Positions 9,743-21,228 of a stretch of 64,000 bases of DNA are shown piece after piece. Source of the stretch: Aegilops tauschii subsp. strangulata (taxonomy: Eukaryota > Streptophyta > Magnoliopsida > Poales > Poaceae); the NCBI RefSeq assembly GCF_002575655.3, contig NC_053037.3, positions 47,775,242-47,839,241 of the forward strand, given 5' to 3'. The first letter of the stretch is position 1. Every line of letters starts with the position of its first letter. Position numbers and translations under genes: made by a program. The notes under the pieces were generated by a model that had not been told where the DNA came from, did not search any database, and saw nothing but the letters and a program-made list of their open reading frames with translations.

Positions 9743-11414
9743 CTAGTCGCCAGATGACTGCTGGACCACCAAGTCTGAGTCGCCATAACACAGGATCCGG
9801 CGTATGCCGAGCTCTTTGGCTAGCCGGAGCCCGTGTATGAGTGCCTCATACTCGGCCACGTTGTTGGAGGCGGCGAAGTGGATTTGCAGCGTGTATCTGA
9901 GTTTGTCGCCTTTGGGAGAGGTGAGGACGATGCCGGCTCCCAAGCCGGTGCGCATCTTGGCCCGTCGAAGTGCATCCGCCAATGGGTAGAGTCGGGAGCC
10001 GGCGGTAGGTACTGGGTCTTGGCCCAGTCGACGAGGTAGTCGGCCAATGCTTGGGACTTGATGGCGGTGCGGGGCTGGTAGAAGATTGTGTAAGGTGCCA
10101 GCGCAATGGCCCATTTAGCCACCCGGCCGGATGTATCCCAGCTGCCTATGATCTCGGCAAGCGGGGCGGTTCACACGACCGTGATGGGATGCTCTTGAAA
10201 GTAGGGCTTCAGCTTCTTGGCGGTGAATTATACTCCATAGGACATCTTCTGGTAGTGCGGGTAGTTTTGCTTTGAGCTGGATAGTACTTCGCTTAGATAA
10301 TATAATTGCCCTAGACTAGCTGGGCTCGGCCTTCTTCCGGGCGCTGGACCACGACAACTGTACTGATCACTCGGCTAGTCGCGGCAATGTAAAGGAGCAT
10401 GGGCTCCTTCTCAGTCGGCGCCGCCAGGACAGGTGGAGTAGTCCGCATCTTCTTCAACTCATGGAAGGCTTGGTCTTCTTGGTCATTCCACTCGAAATGA
10501 GTGGATTTCTTCATGAGTCGGTACAGGGGGAGAGCCTTCTCTCCTAGCCGGCTGATAAAGCGGTTTAAGGAGGCCAGGCACCCAGTGAACTTCTGCACGT
10601 CCAGCAACTTGGTGGGAATCTCCATTCTCTCAATGGCCTTGATCTTCACAGGGTTGCACTCAATGCCGCGTTCGAAGACCAGAAAACCTAGAAGCTGGCC
10701 GGCTGGTACTCCGAACACGCATTTCTCGGGGTTGAGCTTGACCTGGAATCGGCGCAAGTTGGCAAATGTTTCTTTGAGGTCCTCCAGCAGGGTGCCGCGC
10801 TTCTCTGTCTTCACCACAATATCGTCTACGTAGACGTGGGCATTTCTGCCGAGTTGCTTGAGGAGGCATTTCTGCATGCAACGCTGAAAAGTGGCACCGG
10901 CATTCCTCAAGCCGAATGTCATAGTCAGGTAACAGAAAGCTCCAAATGGTGTGATGAAGGCAGTCTTCAGGCGGTCTGCTGGGTCCAACTTGATCTGGTG
11001 GTATCCTGAGTAGGCATCCAGAAAACTCAACAGCTCGCATCCGGCCGTGGAGTCTATCACTTGATCAATCCGTGGCAAAGCAAACGGATCTTTGTGGCGG
11101 GCCCTTTTGAGGCTGGTGTAGTCTATACACATACGCCATTTGTTGTTCTTCTTCAACACCAAGACTGGGTTGGCAAGCCACTCTGGGAAAAATACTTCCA
11201 TAATAAAGCCGGCGGCGAGGAGCCGGGCTATCTCTTCTCCTACGATTCTTCGCTTCTCTTCTGACAGTCTGCGGAGGGGCTGCTTGACCGGCTTCGCGTC
11301 GGCTCAGACGTGCAATTTGTGCTTGGCGAAATCCTTCGGAACACCCGGCATGTCCTTTGGGGACCATGCAAAGATGTCTCGATTCTCACGGAGGAAGTCG
11401 ACGAGCTCGCCTTC
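9743..11414 (-). pseudogene. Element A reverse transcriptase and RNase H
   Basis: The minus-strand frame contains RT motifs WRMCIDYTSLKRA, FLDAYSGYHQI, FGLRNAGATFQ and the active-site YVDDIVVK. The RNase H/connection region follows, with SNNVAEYEAL and YGDSDLVVQQ. It converts genomic RNA to cDNA in the particle. RT is in the same frame as the protease, separated by TAG at 11415-11417 and TGA at 11304-11306. The frame is lost near 10311 and more stops follow before 9743. The core RT motifs are intact but the polyprotein is not. Confidence 0.85.
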
Positions 11415-12208
11415 CTATTTATTGTCCAGGTTTGCACCAATGACTGCAAACCTTTCCGGGTTCTCCGGGTCCAGAGGTATCTTCTTCGTCTCCTTGGCCG
11501 GCTGGAAGGAGCCCTGTGCATCATAATCCTGGGGGTTGGGAGACAAGGCCGGCTGCTTGCCGGCTATGGCCACAACTCGCTCCAGCATCTTCTTCTCTTC
11601 TGCCACTACGAGGGACTCGGCCAACCCACTGCTGGCTGCGGCGCACTCAATGGACTTCTTGTAGTCACCGGCTACAGTGATGATCCCCTTCAAGCTCGGC
11701 ATCTTCATCTTCAGGTAGGCGTAGTGGGGCACAGCCATGAACTTGGCCAGAGCAGGTCGGCCAAGCAAGGCGTGGTAAGGGCTCTCCAGATCTACTACCT
11801 CGAACCAGATTGCTTCTCGGCGAAAGTGATCCTTGTCTCCGAAGAGAAGTTCCATCTTGATCTTGCCGATCGGGGAACAAGACAGGCCGGGTACGATGCC
11901 ATGGAACATGGTCCGGCTTGGCATGAGCTGCTTTGCCTTGAGGTTCAGCTTCTCCATGGTATCGTGGTACAGTATGTTGATACTGCTTCCGCCATCAATC
12001 AGAACGCGGGAGAATCGGGCAGCTCGCCTCTCCGTTGCGAGGATGACATCCAATACTAATGCGTAGGAGCCAGGGGACGGCATCACCTCTGGGTGGTCGG
12101 CCCGGCTCCAGTTGATAGGCTTCTCGGACCAATGCATGAACTCAGGGTTGCTGGAGGCGACTGCGCTGACCTCTTGGTGCTGTCGGCGCCGGCTGCGCTT
12201 GTCTTCAA
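11415..12208 (-). pseudogene. Element A aspartic protease
   Basis: The minus-strand frame has the retropepsin-type motif VLIDGGSSINILY, with DGGSS in place of the usual DTG/DSG as in Tat-type elements, and the second signature YHALLGRPALAKF. It would cleave the gag-pol polyprotein. Its upstream end is cut by the solo LTR at 12208/12209. An apparent start inside that LTR (to 12290) is an artefact. It ends at TAG 11415-11417, in frame with RT. Confidence 0.8.
12204..12208. other. Target-site duplication of the solo LTR, left copy
   Basis: TTCAA at 12204-12208 matches TTCAA at 16236-16240 exactly, flanking the TG...CA LTR ends. Confidence 0.9.
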
Positions 12209-12903
12209 TGTCACAACCGGTTTTCCAATAAAAATATTTTATTGAGAAATCGATCCCTTTTACGGACCAGTAAGAAGAATTCCTTCTCACTGGTAGACAA
12301 TATCTTGATCACAGAAGAAAAATACAAGGAGTACTAAATATAATACAAGGTTGAGCGGAGACTGCTCAACAATTTATTACATGCACGCCAATAATACATA
12401 AAGGCGGATAGGGTGGCATAACTACTAACTCACGATAAAAGCGGTGATGGAAATATCACAGCGAAGCGGGTGACGTGACTCCTGAAACTACAGCTCTTCG
12501 AGCGTCGGAGTGAGGCTCGAGGATACTTATTGCGGGTGTCGGAAGCGTATATAATACAAGTGACCAAAATCCAGGATCGCACGGGACTGACTGGTACTCC
12601 TCTAGGCGCCGGACTCGCTATCAAACTCTTCATCCATGAGATCGCCTTCGTCAACATCTGGCCAAATCAACAAGCCAGGTGAGTACTATGAAAGTACTCG
12701 CAAGACAGTTCGGACATAAGATATAACAAATGTAAACATGATGCACACGAACAGTTTAAATAGAGCGCACTCCAACAACGGGATAATAATGCAGGGGAAA
12801 ATAAAAGGGAAGTCGGGTGGTAGTCCTCCCGAAGTCCCAAAGCAATACTGAGGGCCGGACGAGTGTCTGAATGACTGCTCAAAAGGTAACAAATGAAATA
12901 ACA

Positions 12904-13215
12904 ATGCCGCAGTCGGGCGTCATGGCGGCACCACATAAAGGGCTTATAGTGGAAAAATAAATGACAGTGCGTGCCACAGTCGGACGTCTGAAGCGACATC
13001 ACAAAAAGGGCTTATATCAAAAGTAAATAACGGACATGCCATAGTCGGACGTCTGAGTGACATCACACAAAGGGCTTATATCAAAAGTAAACAACAAGAA
13101 TGCCACAGTCGGACGTCTGAGCGACATCTCATAAAGGGCTTATATCAAAAGTAAACAACAAGAATGCCACAGTCGGACGTCTGAGCGACATCTCATAAAG
13201 GGCTTATATTCCACA
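12904..13215. repeat. Tandem array inside the solo LTR (about 64-bp units)
   Basis: One divergent and four good copies of a unit containing CCACAGTCGGACGTCTGAGC, a short spacer and CATAAAGGGCTTATA. Homologous arrays lie in both LTRs of element B with differing copy numbers. Confidence 0.8.
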
Positions 13216-14930
13216 ACTTAATATTTCAGTAGCTCAATGAATTTAAAATCATATCACGGGCATATTCAGGTATGAGATAAAATAAAGGTTAGTCCATCCA
13301 CAGGAACAACAATGCAACCGGGTTTACCACTTAAGCTTGTTCACCGGGGAAAAATTTCCACGAGGATAGATATGGATATACTGGCCATGGTCCTTGATCA
13401 TGGACACGATGACTGGGAAGGATTTGACTCTGCAGAGTTTGTACTACAACCACAGCCAACGGATTTCAGTAGTCACAAGGACTAGTTCCGTTTACGGTGT
13501 TTTAGGAGAAACACATCTAACCAGTACACACCCATTTAACATTCCGATGCCAGGAATCACCCTCGGCCAACGTTCAAGAAAAACCTTGAGACGGGGAGGC
13601 TACAACCTCGCGTAGCATGGGATCAAATTTATATACGCGCGCTCTAAGGGGTGCCCCCCTCTCGGTCCCAACCGGAAACACCCATGCCCCCTGACCGGAT
13701 GACTGGCATTAATCCAGGGCCATGGAACCCTCATCCCGGCCCCTCTATTTGGTGTGTACTCTGAAAGAGGTTACCAACTTACTAAACCGCATCCTTTGCA
13801 GAAAACATGTGGCAGCACGAAAGGGGAAGGATGGTAACGTGGCTCAATCCACGTTAACTTCGGAGTTTATCGGATGACGTATGACTGGCATGCTACAACA
13901 ATACCATCTCACTACCTTTCATGTCACCACATGATCAGGTCATCTCTCATCAGAGATCATGATAAATTCGAAACACACGGTAGTTGCCTTGCATGCAACG
14001 AGATACTCACCGATGCCCACATGCCATGCACAAACCGTTCAAGCAAACATGCAAAACACCTATCATATCAAAGGTTCAAACATGCTTGCCTGGTTCGGAG
14101 AAGTCGGAGTCTAGCTCGGCGAAGTTCGCGGCTCCGTCACCTCTTCCGGAACCTACGGCATAGCAAAGAACGGGTACTAACGTGAACATCAACGCGTGCA
14201 TTAAAATTGTTCCAAATTTTTTCCAAATAAATACTATAAAAACTAGAGAAAAATACAAGACTGACAGAAAAAGAATCATTCAAAAATCATCTTTTATTAA
14301 AAATTTATAAGGGTTTTAGTCTAGGGACTAATCTGTGATGAAACAGAAAAGATCCAGGGACTTAACTGAGAAAACCAGAAAACGGTTCGGAGGAAAAGCG
14401 CCGGCCCATAGAGAAGACGTATTTGCCGGAAGGCGCCAACAGAAAACGTTTCGCGAGGGAAACAGAAGAGAGGCTGACGGGGTGTCCCACAAGTCAGGTT
14501 TAAAAGTTCACCGGCGCCCGAAGACTGCGGTGGTCGCCGGCGTCGAACTATGGCGAGGCAGGGGGATCGGAAGGTACCAAGAGGTTCAGTGCGTCCTTCC
14601 GCGTCGGTGGGTGGTGGACTTGACCAACGGAGAGCACCACGTCGACGGCGACACTTTCTCCGGCGGACGGCGGCTCGGGCGATGGTGGAGAACTCCGGTG
14701 GGTGCTGCAAACTCCGAATTGAAGCGCGGGTCAGCAGAGTGGATGCATAAGGAAGCTATTGGCAAGAGATAAGGGGCAGAGGTGCACGCATGGGAGCGAA
14801 TCAAGCTGGATCCCGTGGCGGGTCGCGGCGGCCGGAGCTGGGGAAGAAGGCTCCCCCGGGGCTCTTCCAGTGGCTTGGCGTGGTCTAGGTGGAGTGCAGA
14901 GATGGTCTGGGTTCGAGTTCGAGCTCGGGG

Positions 14931-14944
14931 CCTCTATTTATAGG
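14931..14944 (-). promoter_or_regulatory. TATA box of the solo LTR
   Basis: The minus strand reads CCTATAAATAGAGG, a near-consensus plant TATA box. The homologous site in the element B LTRs is CCTATAAAGAG (32012-32022, 41695-41705). Confidence 0.6.
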
Positions 14945-16235
14945 CGATTCGAGGGGGTGGCCGTGAACGGGAAATCTCCGGCGAGCGATTACGGCGAGGC
15001 AGAGGTTGGGCAGTGGGTTTAAGTGGCCAGGCAGCATCAGTGAGAGTTACTGGTCCCGTCCCACTGCTAAACTCGGTCGGGCTTGGCGTAATGGCGCCGG
15101 TCCTCGACGGGGCGGCCGTACGGGCACGGCGGCGGCAGAGAGCGCGCTCCGCGTCCAGCAGTTAACGACGAGGGTGGCAGCGCGCACGGGGGAGTGGGTG
15201 GCCACGCGGCGGCCTCCGGTGGCTTGGGCGGCGCTGGACGGCGGCGTCTGCGCTGTGCCTCTCTCTGGCGGCCGCAAAGCCGCCGCTGGCGTCGCTCACG
15301 GGGCGGCGCACCTCCTCCTGCTCGTCGCCGAGGCCCGCAACCTTCCAGGTGTTCGTGCGGTGCCAGGGACAAGAAGGGGGGGACAGGGAGCAAGGCGCCA
15401 CCGCGGCACTGGCGAGATCGATGTCGGGCTCTGAAGAAAACGACAGTAGCTCTGAAACTGTCCTCTGAACTTTACTGAACATGATTTTGACAATGCTCTG
15501 CAGGTGTTCGACGAAATGATTTGGCAAGGAGAAAAAATTTTCTGGAGCTGGGACTTGGTGAGGTGACCTCTCAATGCACCCAGAGGCTACCTGATTTTTC
15601 TCAGATTTTTAGGAGAAGAATTTGAATGAATTTCATCAGATTTGACAAATCTGGTCCAAACTTGCAGTAAGAATAGTTTGAAAATTTTTAACTGGTGACC
15701 AGTGGATCTTCATGGATCCTGGTTGAGGGCTCAAAGGACTAGCTAGGGAAAATGGTTTGGAGGCAAGATTCAAAGCAGAAAGGGTAGCTCCTTTGAAAAC
15801 CTCCAAGGATCAAAGTAGAAGGCATAAATTATTTATGATGAGAAATAAATGGAAATAGATATATGGAGGGGTTCAATTTGCTGGATTTGAAACATAACAT
15901 GATCCAAAGATGAGGAAAGGCTTATGGGAGTGGATTTCCACTTAGGTCATGACAAGAGGGATTTTTTGAAAGGGGAGAAGATCACTTCAAAATGCCATAG
16001 GGCTATTTAAAAGATTTTTCAAAAGGAAATTTCCCAAGTGAAAAGCATTTGGTTTTGAGTCCAAATAAAAGGGAAAACCTCCAAGACCAAAATCAAGTCT
16101 TGGGTGAACCCAAATAAAACACTTGCCATAAAGATAGTTTTTGAGAGCGTGGGTTCTTTTGGAAGAAAATTTAAATACCCTCCTCAAATAAAAATAAAAG
16201 TTTGAAAAATCCAATTAAAAATTTTGGGTGTCACA

Positions 16236-16240
16236 TTCAA
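16236..16240. other. Target-site duplication of the solo LTR, right copy
   Basis: TTCAA directly follows the LTR end GTCACA. Confidence 0.9.
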
Positions 16241-17237
16241 CCTGGCTCGTGAAGACGGTGTAGGCGGCGTGCTCTTCAGGGAACTCATCTTGAATGGCTC
16301 CGACTGCTGGTCGAGCAGCCGGCTGCTGGGGGGCTGGAGGCGGCGGGCCGGGAGGTGGAGGCGGCACCAGCCCCTCGCCCTTGGAGATCCGTGTGAGCCA
16401 GTGGCACTTTCGGGTCATGTGGTTGGACGGCTTCGCGCCGCTGTGGAACTTGCAGGGGGCATCGAGAGTCTGCTCGTAGGAGAAGGCCGGCTGCCAAGCC
16501 GGCCTGCCGCCCTTCTTCTTGGGAGCGGGCCGTTCTTCGGGCTGCTCATCTTCGACTGTGGCCACCTGCCGACTGGTGGAAGGCGGTATAGGGGCCTTGC
16601 GCTTGTGGTCGTTCTGGTAGGGGCGCCGATTGGAGTCGCCAGCCGGCGTCTTGGGAGCCGGAGCGAGCACCTTCCCAGAGGCGTCCACTCGGAGCTCGGT
16701 CTTCCTCGAGGAGTCGGCCGTGGCGTACTTGTCCGCAATGATCAGCAGCTCGTCGAGGGTAGCCGGCTCATCGCAGAGGAGTCGATGCTTGAGGAGGGTG
16801 CCCCCTCGGCACCCGGCGATGAAGTATTCGATGGCCTGAACCTCGTGCGCCCCCTCGCAGGAGTTGCGGAGCTCGGCCAACCACGTGAGGTAGTCGCGGG
16901 TCGACTCGTTGGGCCCTTGGACGCATAGGGAGAGCTGGCGGGGCTTGGGAGGCCGCTTGTACGTGCTAGTGAAGTTGCGGACGAAGACTTCCGTGAAGTC
17001 CAGCCAGCTGTTGATGCTGTAGGGCTTGAGGTTGTTGAGCCAGGTGCGTGCCGTGCCTTGCAGCATGAGAGGGACGTACTTCACGGCTACGCGCCTGTTG
17101 CCGTTCGTTATGCTGATAGCAGTAGAGTAGTCGATGAGCCAATCTTTCGGCTTCACAGAGCCGTTGTACTTGGGCGCGTCTCTGGGGAGCGAGAACCCTT
17201 TGGGGAAGGGCTCGTCGCGGATGCGGGGCCAAAGCAT
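16241..17237 (-). pseudogene. Element A gag, capsid region
   Basis: The minus-strand frame contains a Retrotrans_gag-type domain: the early motif PKYNGSVKPKDWL, then MLQGTARTWLNNL, VRNFTSTYKRP and ESTRDYLTWLAELRNSC. A Pro/Lys-rich tail follows with PCKFH...HMTRKCHWL, a spaced Cys/His set in place of a canonical CCHC knuckle. It forms the virus-like particle and packages RNA. The 3' end is cut by the solo LTR at 16240, and it is out of frame with the upstream gag segment. Confidence 0.8.
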
Positions 17238-17334
17238 GGCGGGCCGACATTGTCTTCTTCTTCTAGCGCCAGGGATAGAGCTAGGCGGTCGATCCGGTGG
17301 CGGGCGTCGTTCTCGCCGACTCCTTCGCGGTGGC

Positions 17335-18436
17335 CTAGTCGGCCACCAAGAGTCGGATGCGTGACAGGTGGCGGGGTGGGATATCTCTGCCCTCGAGGTG
17401 GGGAGGAGGCGGATTTCCTAGGCGCGTCACTCCTCGAGGGCGGCCTTCCGCGTCACGCTCGATGGTGATCCGAGTTCGGCTGCGGCTAGCAGCCGGCTCC
17501 TTGTCTTTCCTTGCGCAGGCGCCGCTCGCAGTCGGCGACCGGGATGTCGCGGCATGCTCTCGGCGCGGGGCAGGACTCTCAGCGCGGGCGCCAGCTTCGT
17601 GCTGTTCTGCGGCCGGGTCGATCAGCTCCTGGATTCGCCTTGTCATGTAGGGGAGCTCATCAGCTCCCAACCCATTTAGCTCTTCAGCGGCCGCCTGAGC
17701 GGCTCGCAGATTCTCGAGCGGGGTGGCGTAGACGGGGCGTTCTGCCCCCAGAATGCTGGCGATGGCCGCCCCGCGCTTCTTGACGAGGCCAGCTCGGCTC
17801 GGCCCGCCATGAGGCGGCATGCCAAAGGCGGCGCGGTCGACTTCGCGCTGGTGAGCCTTGGTGAGGCGCCTCATGGAGGCTATCTTCTGGCCTTCCGCGA
17901 TGAGGGCGAGGCGGCGTGCCTCCAGGGTCTCGGCGTCGGCGTCGGCCGGGATGGGGACGGATAAGTCATGCATCGCCGCTTGCAGGGTGTCGTCGGCGTT
18001 CTCGCCCGAGTTGGCGACGTGGCTGATGACCAGCACCTCAGTGACAGCGCTGCTGCCGCTGTCGGCTCGAGGGAGAGGGTCGTTGAAGACTACCACGTCG
18101 GAGGGGTAGGCGTCGAGCGATGTCGTATCGGAGTCGACAAGCATCGCGTCGGTGGAGCCGACCGACTGTAAGTCTACAGCAGGCTCGCTGGAGACGTGAA
18201 GTTGGTCGAGGAGGCTGGCGAGGCGGCTCTCAGGGTAGTCCGTGCCTGCATCGGACGCGGGCTCGTCGGAGATGCGAGCCTCGCCAAGAAGATCGGCGAG
18301 GCAGCTTGCTGCGAAGACCCCGTCAACGCCTTGCAGCGCGTCGGGGCAAGCGCCATCGGGTGCAGCGGGCTGGCTCCGCTCGCGGGGGAGGAAAAGGGTT
18401 CCCGTCCAGAATAGGTCTCCGGACGACGGTGCACCT
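17335..18436 (-). pseudogene. Element A gag, N-terminal region
   Basis: A long minus-strand frame runs from just inside the PBS to TAG 17335-17337. It is Asp/Glu-rich, then Arg/Ala-rich, with LEARRLALIAEGQKIASMRR and a basic Ser/Arg stretch near its end. Its extension into the LTR is not real coding. A -TAG- plus frameshift separates it from the capsid segment at 17237. The true start codon is uncertain. Its place before the capsid domain fits the long N-terminal gag of this type of element. Confidence 0.55.
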
Positions 18437-18455
18437 GGCCCCACGGTAGTCGCCA
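18437..18455 (-). other. Primer-binding site of element A
   Basis: The minus strand reads TGGCGACTACCGTGGGGCC, two bases inside the 5' LTR. It resembles the TGG-initial PBS of element F and would pair with a tRNA 3' end. The tRNA identity was not resolved. Confidence 0.6.
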
Positions 18456-18457
18456 AA

Positions 18458-19656
18458 TGTCGGGTGGTAGGTGCGACATATGCCAACGGGTGACTTATCA
18501 TTGTGGGAGCCAGTAAGACGTCGCCGGTGCCTGGAAACGGGATGAGGCGAAGACATGCACGCCGGAGAATCTTACCCATGTTCGGGGATCTCCGTGGCGA
18601 TAACACCCCTAGTCCTGCTCTGCGGGGTCTCCGCATGATCACTAGATCAAGACAAGTGGCTACAAGTGCTCCTTGAGCTGTCGGGTCAGAGGGAGAAGAA
18701 GGGCAAGGCTAGCTCTCATTTTCTCTCTATGTGGTGTGTGTAATTCTCTGAGAACAACCCTTTGCATGGGTGTCCCGAGGGGTTTATATAGGCCTACCCC
18801 CCAGGGGTACAATGGTAATCCGGCTAGGCGCGGGTCCCAGCCACCAGTGTCTATGCTCGCCGGCTTCTCCGGCGGTCATTGGGGCCCGCCGACTCGTGGG
18901 TCCCGCCGGCTACCGGCTTCTTGGCCGGCACGCCGGCCCCACCGCATGGGGGCTTTATCGGCGGCTGGTTACTGTTGCCTCACCTCTGTTGACGAGGGCT
19001 TTGTCGAGGTAAGCATGGCTACAGTGTCGCCGCCTTGCAAGCTCTCACTGTAGCCTTACCTCGTCTTGTCTCGTTAACAGGGCGCATGCTTCGAGGGAGG
19101 GAGGCAGCCGGCTGTTGGGGGCCGGCCACATCCCTGGCCGACTAGAGGAGGCAGGGCCGTCTCCAGATGTCTCCCTGGAAAAGGGGCCTGCCGCCCGCGG
19201 GCCGTTCTGGCACCTGTCGTGGGTGACGTCGGGGCCAACATGGCTACAGTGCCGCGCCGGACAGGGGATGGCTGGCCCGTACGGCGCCCTGTGGCCATGC
19301 CTGTTCCGGGATTCGGGGGTAGTGGGCTGTACTGCGGCCACGCCCCATCCTATCACCATTATATGGGTACAGTCTTAGTGGGTGCAGTCTTGGCCGGCTT
19401 CTGGGAGTCGGCCTTCTTCATGGCCGGCTTCTGGGAGTCGGTCCTCTTGGGGCCGGCTTCCTGGAGTCGGCTATCTCGTGTGTTTCTTGGGGGAGGTTTT
19501 CTGAGACTAGGTCGCCTTCTGGGAGTCGGCCCCGGGGATAGCCGGCCGGAGGAAGGCGACCCTATGCTTTGTGTGCTTGAAGGCTTGAATGGCCTGATAA
19601 TTTCTCAAAAAGCCAGGGGGAGTCGGTTAGGCTACCCGTGGCCATTTACTCCGACA
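18458..19656 (-). repeat. 5' LTR of element A (right copy)
   Basis: 1,199 bp, TGTCGGGTGG...CTCCGACA, with intact TG/CA ends. It differs from the left copy by scattered substitutions, mostly transitions. The TATA box is at 18783-18790 on the minus strand. Confidence 0.92.
18783..18790 (-). promoter_or_regulatory. TATA box of the element A 5' LTR
   Basis: TATATAAA on the minus strand, in the same context as in the left LTR. It would start the gag-pol transcript running leftward. Confidence 0.6.
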
Positions 19657-19661
19657 TAGGG
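19657..19661. other. Target-site duplication of element A, right copy
   Basis: TAGGG between the LTR end CCGACA and the resumption of element C (TGACACATACC). Confidence 0.9.
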
Positions 19662-20107
19662 TGACACATACCTAGCTCCAAATCATCAATGTAATGTAGG
19701 TATGTATTCCGAATATAGTCATACGTGCTTATGGAAAAGAACTTGCATGACATCTTTTGTCCTACCCTCCCGTGGCAGAGGGGTCCTATTGGAAACTAAG
19801 GGATATTTAGGCCTCCTTTTAATAGAGTACCAGACCAAAGCATTAGCACTTAGTGAATACATGAACTCCTCAAACTATTGTCATCACATGGAGTGGTCCC
19901 GATTATTCTCACTTCGGGGTTGCCGGATCATAACACATAGTAGGTGACTATTGACTTGCAAGATAGGATCAAGAACTCACATATATTCATGAAAACATAA
20001 TAGGTTCAGATCTCAAATCATGGCACTCGGGCCCTAGTGATAAGCATTAAGCATGGCAAAGTCATAGCAACATCAATCTTGGAACATAATGGATACTAGG
20101 GATCAAA
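19662..20107. repeat. Element C, LTR-like fragment, right part
   Basis: Continues the element split at 1684 and runs to 20107, where the CACTA transposon begins. No supported ORF; a plus-strand frame at 19702-19947 has no recognisable motif. The rest of C should lie right of D, beyond the window. Confidence 0.6.
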
Positions 20108-20126
20108 CACTACGGGAATTAGCTTA

Positions 20127-20456
20127 TTTGCCGTCTGCCACTGCTTTGCCGTCTGCTGGCTGACGGCAAAGACCTTCTTTGCCGTCAGCCACAAGAAAAC
20201 GGACGGCAAAGAACAGGCTGATGGCAAACAAGGTCTTTGCCATCAGCCAATTATTTGCCGTCTGCTGGCTGACGGCAAAGATTCTTTGTCGTCCAGCAGA
20301 CGGCAAAGATTCTTTGTCGTCAGCCAGCAGACGGCAAAGAGGTGCGTGGGTCCAGTTATTGTCTAACCCTCTACGACCCACCGGCCCCACCTCTTTGCCG
20401 TCCGCTAGCGGACGACAAAGAATCATTGCCGACCGTTGGCAGACGGCAAAGAGATG
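20127..20456. repeat. CACTA subterminal repeat array
   Basis: At least a dozen TTTGCCGTC / GACGGCAAA motifs, in both orientations with irregular spacing, often joined as 'GCTGGCTGACGGCAAAG'. Irregular spacing and inverted copies fit transposase-binding sites, not a CRISPR array. Confidence 0.8.
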
Positions 20457-20499
20457 GGTACGTTAACGGCCGTCCCGCCCCCGTCATCTCTCTCTTCTC

Positions 20500-20905
20500 T
20501 CAATGTCTCCTTACCATCCCCACCCACACCCTCGCCGCCGCCGCCGAACCCGTTCGCCGTCGCCGGCCGCCCAGCCGCCCCGAACCTCCACCGCGCCCCC
20601 GCCGCCCCTTCCACGCCGGCCCGCCCCCCCCCCCCCCCCCCGCCCCTCCCCTCCGTCGACATCCCCCACCCACACCCGCGCCGCCGCCGCCGACCCCGTC
20701 CGCCGTAGCCGGTCTCCCCGCACCCCTCCCCTGTGGCGCCCCGACCTCCACCGTGGCCCCGCCTCCCCTTCCACATTGGCAAGCCGCGTCGCGGCCGTCC
20801 AGCCGCCCCGCCCCCTCGATCCCCTGCGTTGTCGTCCCCGCCCCGTCCCGCCGCGGTCGTCCGGCCTCCCCCTCCACCGGGTCGCCGCCTCCTCCTGCAG
20901 GTGAG
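20500..20905 (+). repeat. GC-rich, proline-codon-rich low-complexity segment in the CACTA element
   Basis: CCG/CCC-rich repeats, including a run of 18 C at 20624-20641, followed at about 20902 by GTGAGC that could be a splice donor. All frames stay open on both strands because of composition, so I do not call a protein. It may be the 5' exon of a CACTA gene. Confidence 0.5.
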
Positions 20906-21040
20906 CTCCTCCCCCTTTTTTTAGTTTATTTAGTTTCTTTTTGTTTAGTTTCTGTTTTAGTTATAGTTTTAGTTTCTATTTAGTTTTAGTTTTAGTTTAT
21001 TTTAGTTTAGTTTATTTTAGATTATTTTTAGTTTTAGTTT

Positions 21041-21168
21041 TAGTTTAGAAGAAGAAGAAGAGTAGAAGGAAGAGGAGGGAGGAACAGGGGGAGGGAGAAG
21101 AAGAAAGAAGAAAAGAAGAAGAAGAGGAAAAAGGAGGCGGAGGAGAATAATAATAAAAATAATAAGAA

Positions 21169-21199
<31 letters not shown>

Positions 21200-21228
21200 A
21201 AGAAGAAGAAGAAGAAGAAGAAGAAGGA
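21041..21228. repeat. AAG/GAA microsatellite and flanking purine-rich tract
   Basis: About 19 uninterrupted AAG units at 21170-21226, with degenerate A/G-rich DNA from 21041. Upstream (20920-21040) is a T-rich TTTAGTTT repeat. Confidence 0.9.

Larger units (their letters stand above)
12209..16235 (-). mobile_element. Solo LTR (4,027 bp) of the element-B family
   Basis: Starts TGTCACAACCGG and ends TTTGGGTGTCACA. It is homologous along its length to both LTRs of element B (29298-33315, 39048-42996). It has no internal domain, and a perfect TSD surrounds it. The usual origin is recombination between the two LTRs of a full element, which deletes the interior. It disrupts the gag/protease junction of A. 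The ORFs inside are not supported. Orientation follows element B. Confidence 0.92.
1690..19656 (-). mobile_element. Element A: Ty3/gypsy retrotransposon (Tat-like) with an antisense gene
   Basis: Two related LTRs (1690-2887 and 18458-19656) are flanked by a perfect 5-bp TSD (TAGGG). On the minus strand the order is PBS, gag, protease, RT, RNase H, integrase. An intron-containing gene on the opposite strand follows, then the PPT and 3' LTR. The integrase downstream of RNase H defines gypsy order. A DGGSS protease motif and an opposite-strand extra ORF fit the Tat lineage, in which extra and antisense ORFs are known. A 4.0-kb solo LTR interrupts the gag/protease junction. Several stops and frameshifts make it defective. 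By eye the two LTRs differ by a few percent. The named family was not determined. Confidence 0.9.

Noticed and set aside
11415..12290. Protease ORF start inside the solo LTR
   Set aside because: The first 27 codons come from LTR sequence inserted at 12208/12209, so the start is an artefact.
12904..13215. CRISPR-like array in the LTR
   Set aside because: Units are head-to-tail minisatellite repeats with similar spacers, present in three LTR copies.
14335..15022. Several long ORFs within the solo LTR and in the equivalent parts of element B LTRs (31607-32512, 41290-42238)
   Set aside because: The frames are set by GC-rich LTR sequence, overlap on both strands and have no recognisable domain. 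The TATA box reading the other way supports a promoter/leader region.
17335..18642. A 435-codon ORF starting inside the right LTR of element A
   Set aside because: Only the part inside the PBS (below about 18436) can be gag; the extension into the LTR is fortuitous.
20127..20456. CRISPR-like regular repeats (TTTGCCGTC)
   Set aside because: Spacing is irregular, copies are in both orientations, and they sit next to a CACTA terminus in plant DNA.
20342..20983. Proline/arginine-rich ORFs on both strands of the CACTA GC-rich segment
   Set aside because: All frames stay open because of CCG/CCC composition; no domain, and overlapping frames on both strands look alike.
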